NCBI RefSeq assembly: GCF_024166365.1
Contig: NC_064822.1
Span: 148,620,823-148,684,822, forward strand
DNA from: Elephas maximus indicus
Lineage: Eukaryota; Chordata; Mammalia; Proboscidea; Elephantidae
DNA: 64,000 nucleotides
Reading direction: 5' to 3'
Under the pieces are notes generated by a model. That model was not told where the DNA came from and made no database searches. It worked only from the letters and a program-made list of their open reading frames with translations. Made by a program: the position numbers and the translations under genes. Shown one piece after another: positions 41,710-52,800 of this stretch. Positions within the stretch are counted from its first letter, which is position 1; each line of letters starts with the position of its first letter.

Positions 41710-42246
41710 TTGATAATTACTGACGATTGGAATGCGAAAGTTGGAAACAAAGAAGAAGGATCAGTAGTTGGAAAATATGGCCTTGGTGATAGAAACAATG
41801 CCGGAGATAGAATGATAGAATTTTGCAAGGCCAATGACTTCTTCTTTGCAAAATACCTATTCAATCGCTATGCTGAGCAAATAATCAGAGAAGCTGGACT
41901 TTATGAAGAAGAATGGGGCATCAGGATTGGAGGAAGACTCATTAACAACTTGCGTTATGCACATGACACAACCTTGCTTGCTGAAAGTGAAGAGGACTTG
42001 AAGCACTTACTAATGAAGGTCAAAGACCATAGCCTTCAGTATGGATTACACCTCAACATAAGGAAAACAAAAATCCTCACAACTGGACCAGTGAGCACCA
42101 TCACGATAAACGGAGAAAAGATTGAAGTTTCAAGGATTTCATTTTACTTGGATCCACAATCAACACCCATGGAAGCAGCCGTCAAGAAATCAAAAGATGC
42201 GTTGCATTGGGTAAATCCACTGCAAAGGACCTCTTTAAAGTGTTGA
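41710..42246 (+). pseudogene. RTE endonuclease-RT frame fused across a deletion
   Basis: 178 codons: endonuclease part 'DDWNAKVGNKEEGSVVGKYG', then near residue 50 a jump from 'FFFAKY' into RT sequence 'LFNRYAEQIIREAGLYEEE' and 'NNLRYAHDTTLLAESEEDLK'. The frame is open only because the deletion happens to keep phase. The RT catalytic Asp is His. Confidence 0.88.
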
Positions 42247-42847
42247 AGAGCAAAGATGTCACCCTGAAGACTAAGGTGCGCCTGACCCAAGCCACGGTAT
42301 TTTCAATTGCGTCATATGCACGTGAAACTGGACAATGAACAAGGAAGACTGAAGAAGAATTGATGCCTTTGAATTGTGGTGTTGGCTAACAATATTGAAT
42401 ATACCACAGACTGCCAAAACAGCGAACAAATCTGTCTTGGAGGAAGTACAACCAGAATGCTCTTTAGAAGCAAGGATGGTGAGACTGTGTCGTACATACT
42501 TTGGACATGTTGCCAGGAGGGATGAGTCCCTGGAGAAGGACATCATGCTTGGCAGAGTACAGGGTCAGCGGAAAAGAGGAAGACCTTCAACAAGGTGGAT
42601 TGACACAGTGGCTGCAACAATGAGCTCAAGCATAACAATGATTGTAAGGATGGCTCAGGACCGGGTAGTGTTTCATTCTGTTGTGCATAGGGTCACTATG
42701 AGTTGGAACCAACTCGATGGCACCTAACAATTACACAACAACAACACTTGGTAGCATTAGTTGAATCACGTGACATGAAACTGGCAATTCCTTTCCCTAA
42801 AAGTTCAATTTCTAATCTGTTTTTTCCCCCCTATCTTATCATTTACA

Positions 42848-43190
42848 GTGGCTAAAGGAGTGATTCAATCATAGAATTCTCACCTTCTATATGTGAGACC
42901 CAGGTTCAATTCCCAGGTAATACACCTCATGCGCAGCCACCACCTGTCAGTGGAGGCTTGCATGTTGCTATGACGGTGAATGGATTTCAGTGGATCTTCC
43001 TGACTAACACAGACTAGGAGGAAAAGCCTGGTGATTTACTTCTGAAAATCAACAAATGAAAACTCTATGGACCACAACAGTCTGATCAGCTACAGATCAT
43101 GGGGATGGCACAGGACTGGGCAGCATTTTTTAGGTTATACATGATATCACCGTAACTGAGAAGCCAATTCAACAATTAACAACAAGAGAA
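42848..43190 (+). mobile_element. Composite SINE: tRNA-Gly-like head plus RTE 5' and 3' sequence
   Basis: The head resembles tRNA-Gly(GCC): 'tgattcaatcatagaattct' and B-box 'ggttcaattcc' (42903-42913). Next come words of the RTE 5' UTR: 'ctgtcagtggaggcttgcat', 'gttgctatgacggtgaa', 'ctaacacagactaggaggaa', 'gatttacttctgaaaatc'. The last part is RTE 3' ('ggggatggcacaggactggg' ... 'aacaattaacaacaa'). It is thus a short RTE-derived element with a different tRNA head from AfroSINE. Confidence 0.8.
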
Positions 43191-44296
43191 GTTAAGTCTT
43201 TGCAGGAACCCTACCTCTTAGAACAGCATGCCTCCTTATCACGTTGAAGCTTATGTGGGCAGAAGTGGTCTACCCTCCATACTTTACATACTGCTTAGTC
43301 TTCTTTGCTCATCATAAGTGTCAGTCCTTAACTCCTCACTCACTCTAAAACTTCCAGATATATACAAAACATTAGAGCTTTTTGCTTAGGTGCTGGCAAT
43401 ATACTTTTATTTTTCCTGGGAGCTTCATTTTCCCAGTCTTTTCTTGAAGACCTTTATTACATAACTTTTTGCTAAAATAAAAGTAGCTCCTGACTCTTTT
43501 CTAGAACTATTATCTCAGAACAGTTGGAAGTGTTTCCCACCAGGGCACTCCAAGAAACCACTGAATGGCAGTGGCGTGCTAGATCATGTCAATCTACACT
43601 TGCTCCCAGGCTATCAGGAGCTGAGCACACTTATCTCTTTGACATGAGAACTGTTTATCTTCCTGAGGCACATGCTTACCAATTTCAACACAAAGCTAAA
43701 TACTCTTGATCTTTTATAATAAGTCACTGATTCCTCAGCTTTTTATCCTACCTTCTGAAACCGAATAACAACAACAACAACAACAAACAGAGCCAGATGA
43801 GTTTGTTTTAGACTACTAACAAGCCCTTTTATCTTATTGGTATGGAATGAGATAAAGTTTAGCAAGAACACCTGTGATATCAAATATATCAGATGCAATA
43901 CTCTTTTAAAAAGGTTATTTAAATAAAATGACCATTGTCCTTTAATGAGTAATCAAATGAGAAACAACAGCAACTTTCCAATGGCCTTTTGGTAACACCT
44001 GGGAAGAAGCAGAGCACCTACCGAATAATAAGAACTTGTATCTCTTTCTTAACTAGAAAATCTCAGAAACTCAGAAAACAAAATTTGTATCTTAAAGTCA
44101 ATATGAACAATAATTTTAGACAAAAAGAATAAAATATTATAAAACAGATTATCTGGTACTGATATGTCTTAAAAAACAAAACAAATAAAAAAAACATTGT
44201 TTCCCATTTATATTTATACATATTCTCTTCTGGTACAGAGTAAGTATTGAGAATGCTGGGCTAAATGTGACCCCACATCTCTAAGTTGTACATATA
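43191..44296. other. Unassigned sequence
   Basis: No gene recognised; an (AAC)n repeat lies at about 43766-43788. A 61-codon frame (43524-43709) has no domain. Confidence 0.5.
43766..43788. repeat. (AAC)n microsatellite
   Basis: Seven or so 'aac' units. RTE and AfroSINE tails end this way, but no element is attached upstream. Confidence 0.85.
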
Positions 44297-44396
44297 AAAA
44301 AAACAAACCAATCACCACAGAGTCGATTTCGACTTATAGCAACACCATAGGGCAGTGTAGAACTTCCTTATAGGGTTTCCAAGGCTGTAGTCCTTT
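44297..44396 (-). mobile_element. AfroSINE, 3' half (outermost layer of the nest)
   Basis: 'aaacaaaccaatcaccacag', 'agtcgatttcgacttatagc', 'ttccttatagggtttccaag', 'gctgtagtccttt'. It is broken exactly where long AfroSINEs continue 'atctttatggaagcag'; that continuation is found at 61122. Confidence 0.9.
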
Positions 44397-44733
44397 CACC
44401 ATACTTAATCCATCTGTATGCTGAGTAAATCATCCAAGAAGCTGGACTATATGAAGAAGAGTGCAGCATCAGGACTGGAGGAAGATACTCATCAACAGCC
44501 TGGGATATGTGGAAAACATAACCTTACCTGATGAAAGTGAAGAGGACTTAAAGCACTTACTGATAAAGATCAAGGACTCCAGTTTTCAGTATGGATTATA
44601 CCTCAACATAAAGAAAACAAAAATCCTCACAACTGGACCAATACGCAATATCACAATGAACGGATAAAATATTGAAGTTGTCAAGGATTTCATTTTACTG
44701 GGATCCACAATCTACCCCTAAATCAAACGATGT
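44397..44733 (+). mobile_element. RTE LINE, first part (second layer of the nest)
   Basis: 'caccatacttaatccatctg', 'gctgagtaaatcatccaaga', 'catcaggactggaggaagat', 'gaaagtgaagaggacttaaa', ending 'aaatcaaacgatgt', where the outer L1 interrupts it. The YADD region is changed ('ggatatgtggaaaacataac'). 5'-truncated. Confidence 0.93.
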
Positions 44734-45179
44734 GTGAGGTGGAGTCAACATGATGCTATAGACAGAAGCATCACTCTGTCCCTCTGCAGCAAAGACCCAA
44801 AAACTAAATAAAATGGAGACAAACATCAATCCTGGAACCCTAAGTATCAAAGTCAAATGAAGAGATAAAGAACTAAACAAAGCACCGAATGGAATAAAAA
44901 ACTGATAGAGATCAGAGAGTATGGAGAGCTACGGAGTGAGGTCCCCTATCAGCTAACGTGGCACAGGTTTGCCACCTTGGACTCCTCAGTCCCTGAGAAT
45001 GGCCAAGAAGGAGAATAGGAAGACAGCTTCAAGGAGATTCCATCAGGAGACAAAGCACCCGGTAACCAGCGATACATGCTTTCCCACCCTTCTTCTGCCT
45101 GCTCAGCCTCTTCTGTTTCCCAGTGGGCCATGGTCACTCAGCCAGGGAGGCACTGGCCCCTTGCCACTTGGATTTGCCC

Positions 45180-46460
45180 TGCCCACATCAGCCTGCTCCT
45201 TCAGTGACATTTTTTTGTTGCCGTTGTTGCTTTTTTGGCTTCTTTTGGTTTCTTCTCTCTCTCTCTCACCTACTTCCCTTCCATTCTCTCCAACACTTGG
45301 CTCCAAATGCCATCTCCACTCCTTCTTGACAGGTTCTGAAGTGCTACTCAGCTGGGGAACCACTTCCCCAGTCCGTGCTGCCACGTCAGTGGGATCCCTG
45401 TGAGCATTTTCTTTTTGTTTTTCCTCATTTCTCGGTTTCTTATCTCTCTCTACTTTCCTTCTTTTACTGTCTCCTGAAAACCTGGTGCTGTGTGTCATCT
45501 CTGCCCCTTCCAGATGAGTTGTACAGTGCCGCATAGCTTGGGAGACACTTCACCAGTTTGCACCACCAAGCCAGCGGCTCCCTTGGGGATTAATTTTTTT
45601 TTTCTTTTCTTGATTTCTTGTCTCTCTCTAGCTTCTTTCCTTTTGTTTCTCCTGAACATCTGGCACCATGTGCCATCTCTGCTTCTTCTAGATGGGCTGT
45701 GCAATGCTGTGCCTCTGGGGAGCCACTTCCCCAGTCTGAGTCACCACACTAGCAGGCTCCCTTGGGGCATTTTTTTTTTTTTTTTTTGCTTTGTTTGATT
45801 TCTTGTCTCTCTCTACCATCCTTTCCTTCTTTTCTCCTGAATATCTGCTGATGTGTTCCATCTCAGCACCTTCTAAATGGGCTGTGCAGTGCTGCACTGC
45901 CAGGGAACCACTTCCCTGGTCCTTGCTACCACACCAGTGAACTCCTTTGGGACTTTTCTTTTTCTTTTTTTCTTTCTCTCTTCATTTCTTTTCTCATTTT
46001 CTTGTCTCCCTCTACCTTCCTTCCTTACCCTTCTCCTGAATACTTGGTGCCACATACCATCTCTGCTCTTTCTGGATGGGCTGTACAGTGCTGCTGGGCT
46101 GGGGACCCACTTCCAGTGGGCTCCCTCAGGGCATTTTTTTCTTTCTTCTTCCTTTTTTTTTTCTTTCTTAGTTTCTTGTCTCTCTCTACATTCCTTCTAT
46201 TCATTTGTCCTGACCACCTAGCCTCATGTGTCTTTCTCTCTTCTCCTTTTTTTAAATCTGCTTTGTTATATCTCTCCCTCCCTCCCTTCCTTCTTTTCCT
46301 TCCTCTTGCCCATCTAGCTGTCTGTGCCACATCTGTCCCTTCTTGATGGGCTTTACCTCACCACCTGGCTAGAAAGCTACTGGCACACAGCTTTTTCCTG
46401 GTCTTTACTACTCCAATGGCAGGCTACCGCAGCCTTTTTTTTTTGGCTCCTGTTTCTCTC
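45180..46460 (+). repeat. Tandem monomers of about 185 bp in an L1 5' UTR
   Basis: A recurring block has the order T-run, '(g)atttcttgtctctctcta', 'ccatctctgc', 'gatgggctgtacagtgctg', 'ccacttcccc(a)gt', 'caccac(a)c', 'ggctcccttggggca'. The anchor '(a/g)tttctt' starts at 45247, 45434, 45612, 45797, 45996 and 46170 (spacings 187, 178, 185, 199, 174); a longer, degraded unit follows to about 46451. Strongly pyrimidine-rich on the plus strand. Confidence 0.9.
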
Positions 46461-46873
46461 TCTTCTTTCCCACATCAACTTAGCACCACACATCACAACC
46501 TTCTCCCTGCCTATCTGCACTACGCACTGAGCATCACACCCCAGAGCAGCACAGGCATGGTCTATCGGAAGCTGCCCTGCACTGACCCTTGGCCCCACTC
46601 TGTTTGCCCCAGTATATGCCACAAATGACCCATCTCGGCCCCTCCCCTTCCTCTGGGTTTGCCCTCCTGCACCATAGCTGAGCGACTGACCCTGCCTATT
46701 GGACAAGGTGGTGAGAAGTATCAGGCTTACATATGAGCAAACAATAAAGAACACCCAGCTTGCCTGCTCAAGACATAGCCAAATAAAACAAAAATTAGGA
46801 CAAAACAAGCAAACCTACAGTCAATAAATGAAGACAATAACTACTGAATGTTCTGAAGAGAGCAGACAATATG

Positions 46874-46891
46874 AACACACACACACACACA
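46874..46891. repeat. (AC)n microsatellite
   Basis: Nine 'ac' units near the start of the outer L1 ORF1. Confidence 0.9.
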
Positions 46892-46904
46892 AAAACAAGA
46901 CAGG

Positions 46905-47870
46905 ATGGTTCCAGTAGGCATCCAAAATAAAACCGCAGATGATATTCCAGTAGAAAAAAAAGCACTGGAACTACCTGATAGGAGATCCAAATCTCTATAT
47001 TAGTCAGAGCTATCTAAGAGTTGAAGGAAAAGCAGACAAAAATGTGGAAAAGATAGACAAAATCATCGAAAAAACAGACAAAAATCAAAGAAAAGACAAA
47101 CAACACAATGGAAGAATTCAGGAAAATAACATAGTAAAAAAGTGTCAAAATAAATTCATGACTAGAAATCCAAAAGATAAACAACAAAATTTCAGAAATG
47201 GACAGTGTCATAGAAGGTCTGAGGATCAGGTTTGAAACAACAGAAGACAGAGTCAGAGAAAATGAAGACAAGTACTTGGCTACCACCTTGAGGAAAAATC
47301 AGAGAAAAGAATGAAGAAAAATGAAGAACCCCAGAAAATGAAGTGGAATACAATGAAAAGCAAAAATTTGTGAGTGATTGGAGTTCCAGAACAGGGGGAG
47401 AAAACAGAAAACACAGAGAGGACCATCGAAGAATTGCTGACAGAAGACTTCCCTAATATCATGAAAGATGAAAAGCTGACCATCGAAGAAGTTCAACGAA
47501 CCCCATACAGGATAAATCCCAAAAGAATATCATCAAGGCAAATCATAATCACACTCGCTAAAACCAAAGACAAAGAAAGAATCCTGAGAGCAGCTTGAGA
47601 AAAGTGAAAAGTCACATATAGAGGGGAAACAATAAGACTAAGCTGTGATTATTTGGCAAAACCACGCAGGCAAGAAGGCAATGGGATGACATATACAAAA
47701 TCTTGAAGGAAAATAAATTGCCAACCAAGCATAAAATATCCTGCAAAACCCTTGCTGAAACATGAGGGTGAAATTAGGAAATTTCCAGATAAACAAAAAT
47801 TAAGAGAATAAGTAAAAACCAAACCAAACTTACAAGAATTATAAGAGGGAGTCCTTTGGTTAGAGAACAA
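46905..47870 (+). pseudogene. Outer L1 ORF1, degenerate
   Basis: The coiled-coil half is Lys-rich and broken by several stops. The RNA-binding half survives as an open frame at 47374-47598: 'MIGVPEQGEKTENTERTIEE' and later 'TPYRINPKRISSRQIIITLA', followed by a stop at 47596-47598. The C-terminal part ('FPDKQKLRE' frame) ends near 47810. Family role: nucleic-acid-binding chaperone of the L1 RNP. Non-functional here. Confidence 0.85.
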
Positions 47871-48291
47871 ACAACATCAGATAACAACCTGATTCTAGGA
47901 CACAAGATCACATTGGCCAGATACCGGCCTAGGTAATGAACTCTCAAGGATTAATCAAAACTAAAAGATTTACAACAGGGAACCAGGGAGGTTAATTTGA
48001 AAATGACAATAACATCAGAACAATAAAAAAGAGAATAAATGGTGTAGGTATAGAGCTTTCTAATAGAGAGGAAGGCGAGGTGATACCAAGTAATAAAAGA
48101 CTGGTTCAAACTTAGAAAGATAAGGGTAAACTTCAAGGTAACCACAAAGAAAATTAACAAACCTACTCATCAAAATAAAGAAGAAAAACAAAGTCTTACA
48201 TAACACAAATCTAGAAAAATGAAACAAACAAAAAAATACAAACAAAAGGAATTCAGCACCGGAGAGTAAGCGAAAGAAAGAAAACATCAGC

Positions 48292-48315
48292 ATCACACAC
48301 ACACACACACACACA
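48292..48315. repeat. (AC)n microsatellite
   Basis: About twelve 'ac' units between ORF1 and ORF2 of the outer L1. Confidence 0.9.
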
Positions 48316-48329
48316 AAAACACTCCAAAA

Positions 48330-51300
48330 TGACAGGAATAAACTCACACCTATCAATATTACACTGAATGTAAACAGCCTAAATGTACCCCTAAAGAGAC
48401 AGAGAGTGACAAAATGGATAAAAAAAAAAAAAAGGATCCATCAATATGCTGCCTGCAAGAAACACTCTTTAGAAACAAAGACAGAAATTTATTAAAAATC
48501 AAAAATGGAAAAAAATACATATCAAGAAAACAGCTACCAAAAAAAAGCAGGAGTGGCAATACTAATCTCAGATAAAATAGACTTTAAAACAAAATCCACC
48601 ATAAAAGACAAAGAAGGGCATCATATAATGATTAAAGGGACAATCCATCATGAAGACACAACCATAACAAATATGTAAACATCCAGGGACAGGGCACTGA
48701 AATACATAAAACAAACTTTAACATCACTGAAAACAGAAATTGACAGTTGCACAATAATAGTAGGAAACTTTAATACACTGCTCTTGGTAAACGACAGAAC
48801 ATCTAGAAAGAAACTCAACAAAGATACAGAAGGTCTAAATGCCACAGTCAGCCAATTTGACCTCTTAGACATATATAGAACCCCCATTCAACAGCTACAA
48901 AGTACAGATTCTTTTCCAGTGCACATGGAACGTTCTCCAGAACAGACCACATCTTAGGCCACAAAGCAACCCTCAACAAAATCCAAAACACTTAGATAAT
49001 ACTATGTATCTTCTCTGACCACAACACCATCAAAGCAGAAATTTAAACAGGAAGAACAAGGAAAAAAAAAATCAAATACATGGAAACTAAATAACATCCT
49101 GCTTAAAAACCACTGGGTAATAGGAGAAATCAAAGGTGGAATCAAAAAATTCCCAGAATCAAACAAGAATGAAAACACATCATACAAAAACCTTTGGAAT
49201 ACAGCAAAGACAGGGGTCAGAGGTCAGTTTATAACAATATACGCATACATCAAAAAAGATAGGGGCAAATTCAAAACATTAGCTACACAACTCGAACTAA
49301 TAGAAAGAGAAAAGCAAAAGAAGCCTGTACCTCCAGAAGGAATAATAAAGATCAGAGCAGAAATAAATGAAATAGAGAATAGAAAAAATCAACAAAACCA
49401 AAAGTTGGTTCTTTGAAAGGATAAACAAAATCAACAAACCACTGGCCAAGTCGACAAAAGAAAAACAGGAGAGGACGCAAATAACCCAAATAAGAAATGA
49501 AATGTGGGACATTACGATGGGCCCAACTGAAGTAAAAAAAAAACAAAAAACAAGTAATTGAATATCATGAAAAACTGTACTCCAAAAAAATTGAAAACCT
49601 AGAACAAATGGACAAATTTCTAGAAAAATGCTACCTACTCCAACTAACACAAACTGATGTTGAAAATGTGAACAGATCGATATCATGAGAAGAGATTGAA
49701 CAGGTAATAAAAAAAATCCCAACAAGGAAAAAGCCCTGTTCTAGATGGCTTCACAAGAATTCTACTAAACATTCAGAAAAGAGCTTACAGCAGCACTACT
49801 CAAATTATTTCAGAGCATAGAAAAGGAAGGGATAGTTCCGAGTTCATTCTATGAAGCCAGCATAACCTAATACCAAAACCAGGCAAAGACACCACAACAA
49901 ATGAAAATAACGGACCAATATTTCTCATGAATATATGTGCAAAACTTCTTAAAAAAAATTCTAGCCAATAGAATTCAGCATAATATCAAAAAGATAATAT
50001 TCCACAACCATGTAGGGTTCATATCAGGTATGCAAGGATGGTTCAACCTTAGAAAACCGATCAACGTAATCCACCACTTAAATAAATTAAAGAATCACAT
50101 GATTATCTCAATCGGTGCAGAAAGGCATTTGACAAAGTCCAACACCCATTCCTGATAAAAACTCTCAATAAAATAGGTATAGAAGGGAAATTCCTCAACA
50201 TAATAAAGGGCATCTATACAAAACCAACAGCCAACATCCTTCTTAATGGAGGGAGGCTGAAAACATTCCCCTTGAGAAAGGAACAAGACAAGAATGCCTT
50301 TTATCACCACTCTTATTCAACACTGTGCTGGAAGTCCTAGCTAGATCAATAAGGCAAGGAAAAGAAATAAAAGGCATCCAAATTGGTAATGAAGAAGTAA
50401 AACAGTCTCTATCTGTGGATGACATAATACTATACGTAGAACACCCAAAAGATTCCATGAGAAAACTACCAGAACTAATAGAAAGATTCAGCAGAATAGC
50501 AGCATACAAGATAAACATACAAAAATCATTTGGATTCCTATACATCAATAAAGAGAATGACAAAAAGAAAATCAAGAAAACAATACCGTTTATAATAGCC
50601 CCTAAAAAAAAAAAAATACTTAGGAGTAAATTAAACCAGGAAAGTAAAAGACCTGTAATAAGAAAACTACAAAACACTGCTGCAAGAAACCAAAAGAGAT
50701 CTACATAAATGGAAAAACATACCACGCTCATGGATAGGTAGACTCAACATTGTGAAAATGACAATTCTACCCAAAGCAATCTACAAGTACAGTGCAATCC
50801 CATCCTTTAAAGAGATGGAAAAACTAATCATTAACTTTATATGGAAAGAGAAGAGACCCTGGATAAATAAACCTCTATTGAAGAAGAGCAAAGTAGGAGG
50901 ACTCGCACTATGTGACCTCAGAACCTAGTATACAGCTATGGTAGTCAAAACAGCAGGAGATACATTGACCAATGGAACAGAATTGAGAACCAAGATGTAA
51001 ATCTATCAACATACAGTCACTTGATATTCAACAAGTCCCCAAAGTCCATCAATGGGGAAAAGACAGACTCTTTAACAAATGATGCAGGCAAAACTGGATG
51101 TCCATCTGCAAAAAAAAAGAAACAGAAGCCGTACCTCACATCGTACACAAAAACTATGAAATGGATCAAAGACCTAAATATAAAACCAAAATTTATAAAG
51201 ACCATAGGAAAAAAAAAAGGATCAGTGCTAAAGGCCCTAAGACACAGCATTAAAAAAAAAAAAAAAAAGACACAGCATTAGCAGGATACAAATCATAACT

Positions 51301-51530
51301 AACAAAACATAAACTCCAGAAGAGAAATTAGATAACTGGGATCTCCAAAAAATTAAACACTTATGCTCCTCAAAAGACTTTACCAAAAGAGTAAATAGAG
51401 GACCTACAGATTAGGGAAAAAATTTTTGGTTCTGACAAGCCCAACAAATGTCTAATCTCTAAAATCTGTAGGAAATTCCAACACCTCTACAACAAAATGA
51501 CAAATAATGCAATTAAAAAATGGGCAAAGG
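48330..51530 (+). pseudogene. Outer L1 ORF2, main part, degenerate
   Basis: Endonuclease then reverse transcriptase, with many stops and frameshifts. Longest readable piece is 50325-50708, with '[20 protein letters not shown]' and the RT motif reading SVDD instead of FADD (about 50417-50428): the Asp pair is kept, the residues before it are changed. An A run at about 48421-48434 disrupts the endonuclease start. The frame is cut by the inner L1 at 'aaaaaatgggcaaagg'. No product is possible. Confidence 0.88.
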
Positions 51531-52800
51531 AGGCGGATCCAAGATGGCGGAATAGACAGATGCTTCTGTCGAGCCCTCTTTACAACAAAGACCTGAAAAA
51601 ACAAGTGAAACGAGTATATTTGTGACAGGCTGGGAGCCCAGAGCATCAAAGGCAAGCTTAGACAACAAACTGAGGAGCAGGGGAAGGAAGAGACAGTTCA
51701 GAAGCGGAAAGGAGTTGCCGGACCTGAATTGCGGGGAGCCCTCAGGCACCATTCCTGGAGCCGCAGTGGCGGCAGCGGGCTGGTACTAGCCTTCCGCCGC
51801 GGTTTCCTCAGGGAGAAGCAGCCAGCCACACAGCCCACTCACACCTCCGGAACCTAAGCAGAAGGACGCTTTCAGCAAAAGCTAAGTACTTGCGTGTATT
51901 TTACCGCCCCCCCCACCCCCAAGCCAGCTTCAGCTGCTGAATCTCTAGGCCTGAGATAGACCCTGGTGAGTACCTGGAGCAGTCCTCCCAGCCTTGGGGA
52001 AGGAAAAAATTTGCAACTGGGGAGAAAAGATAATTTGCTAGCTCCATTAACTGGGGGAGCTCAGGACAGAAGCGGCTCCTGTCCAAGCATAAACTGTCCG
52101 TGGACCTTGAGCACCTTTCCCTTCTGCATGGACCTGTGTGGGCCTATTTTGGGAGAACAGGCCCTTGTTGATAAACTCCAACCATTTCAGCGGTGTGGTG
52201 GAGAGGTGGGTGTTTGATGTTTGACGTTGCTTTGCCTATTAAACAAGGTCTTCACCTGCCCACAACAGGGACCTAAGGACTGGTGGCTCCACTTGGGTCA
52301 CCCAGCCACCTGTGACAGGGGCCTAGGGATAACTGGTACCTCCCAGTCCTTACAACAAAATCTTTGGGTGCCCATGGTCCCTCTGCAGAGCCCAACCGCA
52401 AGCATGCTCTAGGGAACAGAGACGTATTTTCCTCAGAGACACTTGGGGGTCGGTTCTCAGCCCCCTGCCTTGTTCAGAGCGTGGCCCCCTGCTACAATCA
52501 GATACAGGTATATACGCCAGTCACCCCTGTGCCTCTAAGACTGTAGGACAGAGCCTGTACCACACACTTGATATCAGCTACCTGGAAACCTGAGCTGAAT
52601 TCATACAAGACAAGTGAATGGACTCCTAGACTGATATACCTGATAACAGCTCTAGCCAGCTGGGGACAGGACACCAGAGCTCCAAAGGTGAAAATAATCA
52701 AGCTAGCTCACTCAAGCAACCCATAGGGTTATACCAAAACAAAACAAGGCAAGCAGCTACAACACAGTAAGCAAGCATAAACTAATACAATAACTTATAG
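51531..52800 (+). promoter_or_regulatory. Inner L1 5' UTR (unique type)
   Basis: 'aggcggatccaagatggcgg' start, a GC-rich first 300 bases with several CpGs ('agccgcagtggcggcagcgg'), and clear homology to 38887-40166. Expected to have held the L1 internal promoter. A C run lies at 51906-51913. Confidence 0.8.

Larger units (their letters stand above)
40907..42745 (+). mobile_element. RTE LINE with 5' end, internal deletion and 3' end
   Basis: Contains a 5' UTR ('cccccacatgtctgtcagtg', 'ggaagctatgccaccagtat'), the endonuclease, a deletion that removes most of the reverse transcriptase, then the RT catalytic area and 3' tail ('cgatggcacctaacaattac'). Endonuclease changes: the Glu of 'ISELKW' is Val ('ISVLKW', about 41410), and 'GDWNA' reads 'DDWNA'. 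The RT motif YADD reads YAHD (about 41957-41968). It is therefore inactive on three counts. Confidence 0.93.
44734..46900 (+). promoter_or_regulatory. Outer L1 5' UTR
   Basis: Begins 'gtgaggtggagtcaacatga' and holds a tandem-monomer array (next entry), then a 300-base leader ending 'ctacagtcaataaatgaag'. In families such as mouse L1, monomers carry the promoter; that these do the same is inference. Distinct from the 5' UTR of the L1s at 38.9 and 51.5 kb. Confidence 0.75.
44734..51530 (+). mobile_element. Outer L1 LINE, 5' part (third layer)
   Basis: Full-length-type L1 with a monomeric 5' UTR, ORF1 and most of ORF2. It is flanked by an exact 14-base duplication of RTE sequence, 'aaatcaaacgatgt', at 44720-44733 and 60581-60594. 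The element continues at 59035 after the inner L1. Total length without the inner L1 is about 8.3 kb, long for L1 because of the 5' UTR. Confidence 0.95.

Noticed and set aside
42859..42920. Possible tRNA-Gly gene
   Set aside because: The B-box is altered ('ggttcaattcc'), the acceptor stem is not convincing, and RTE sequence follows directly. It is the head of a SINE, not a tRNA gene.
45103..46808. Many long open frames on both strands (up to 144 codons)
   Set aside because: They lie in the pyrimidine-rich monomer array of an L1 5' UTR, which lacks stops for reasons of composition. They overlap each other on both strands and contain no domain.
49297..50731. Hydrophobic, Phe/Leu-rich minus-strand frames of 142 and 162 codons that look like membrane proteins
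   Set aside because: They are the antisense of the A-rich, Lys-rich L1 ORF2; antisense of AAA/AAG codons gives Phe/Leu and a false membrane look.
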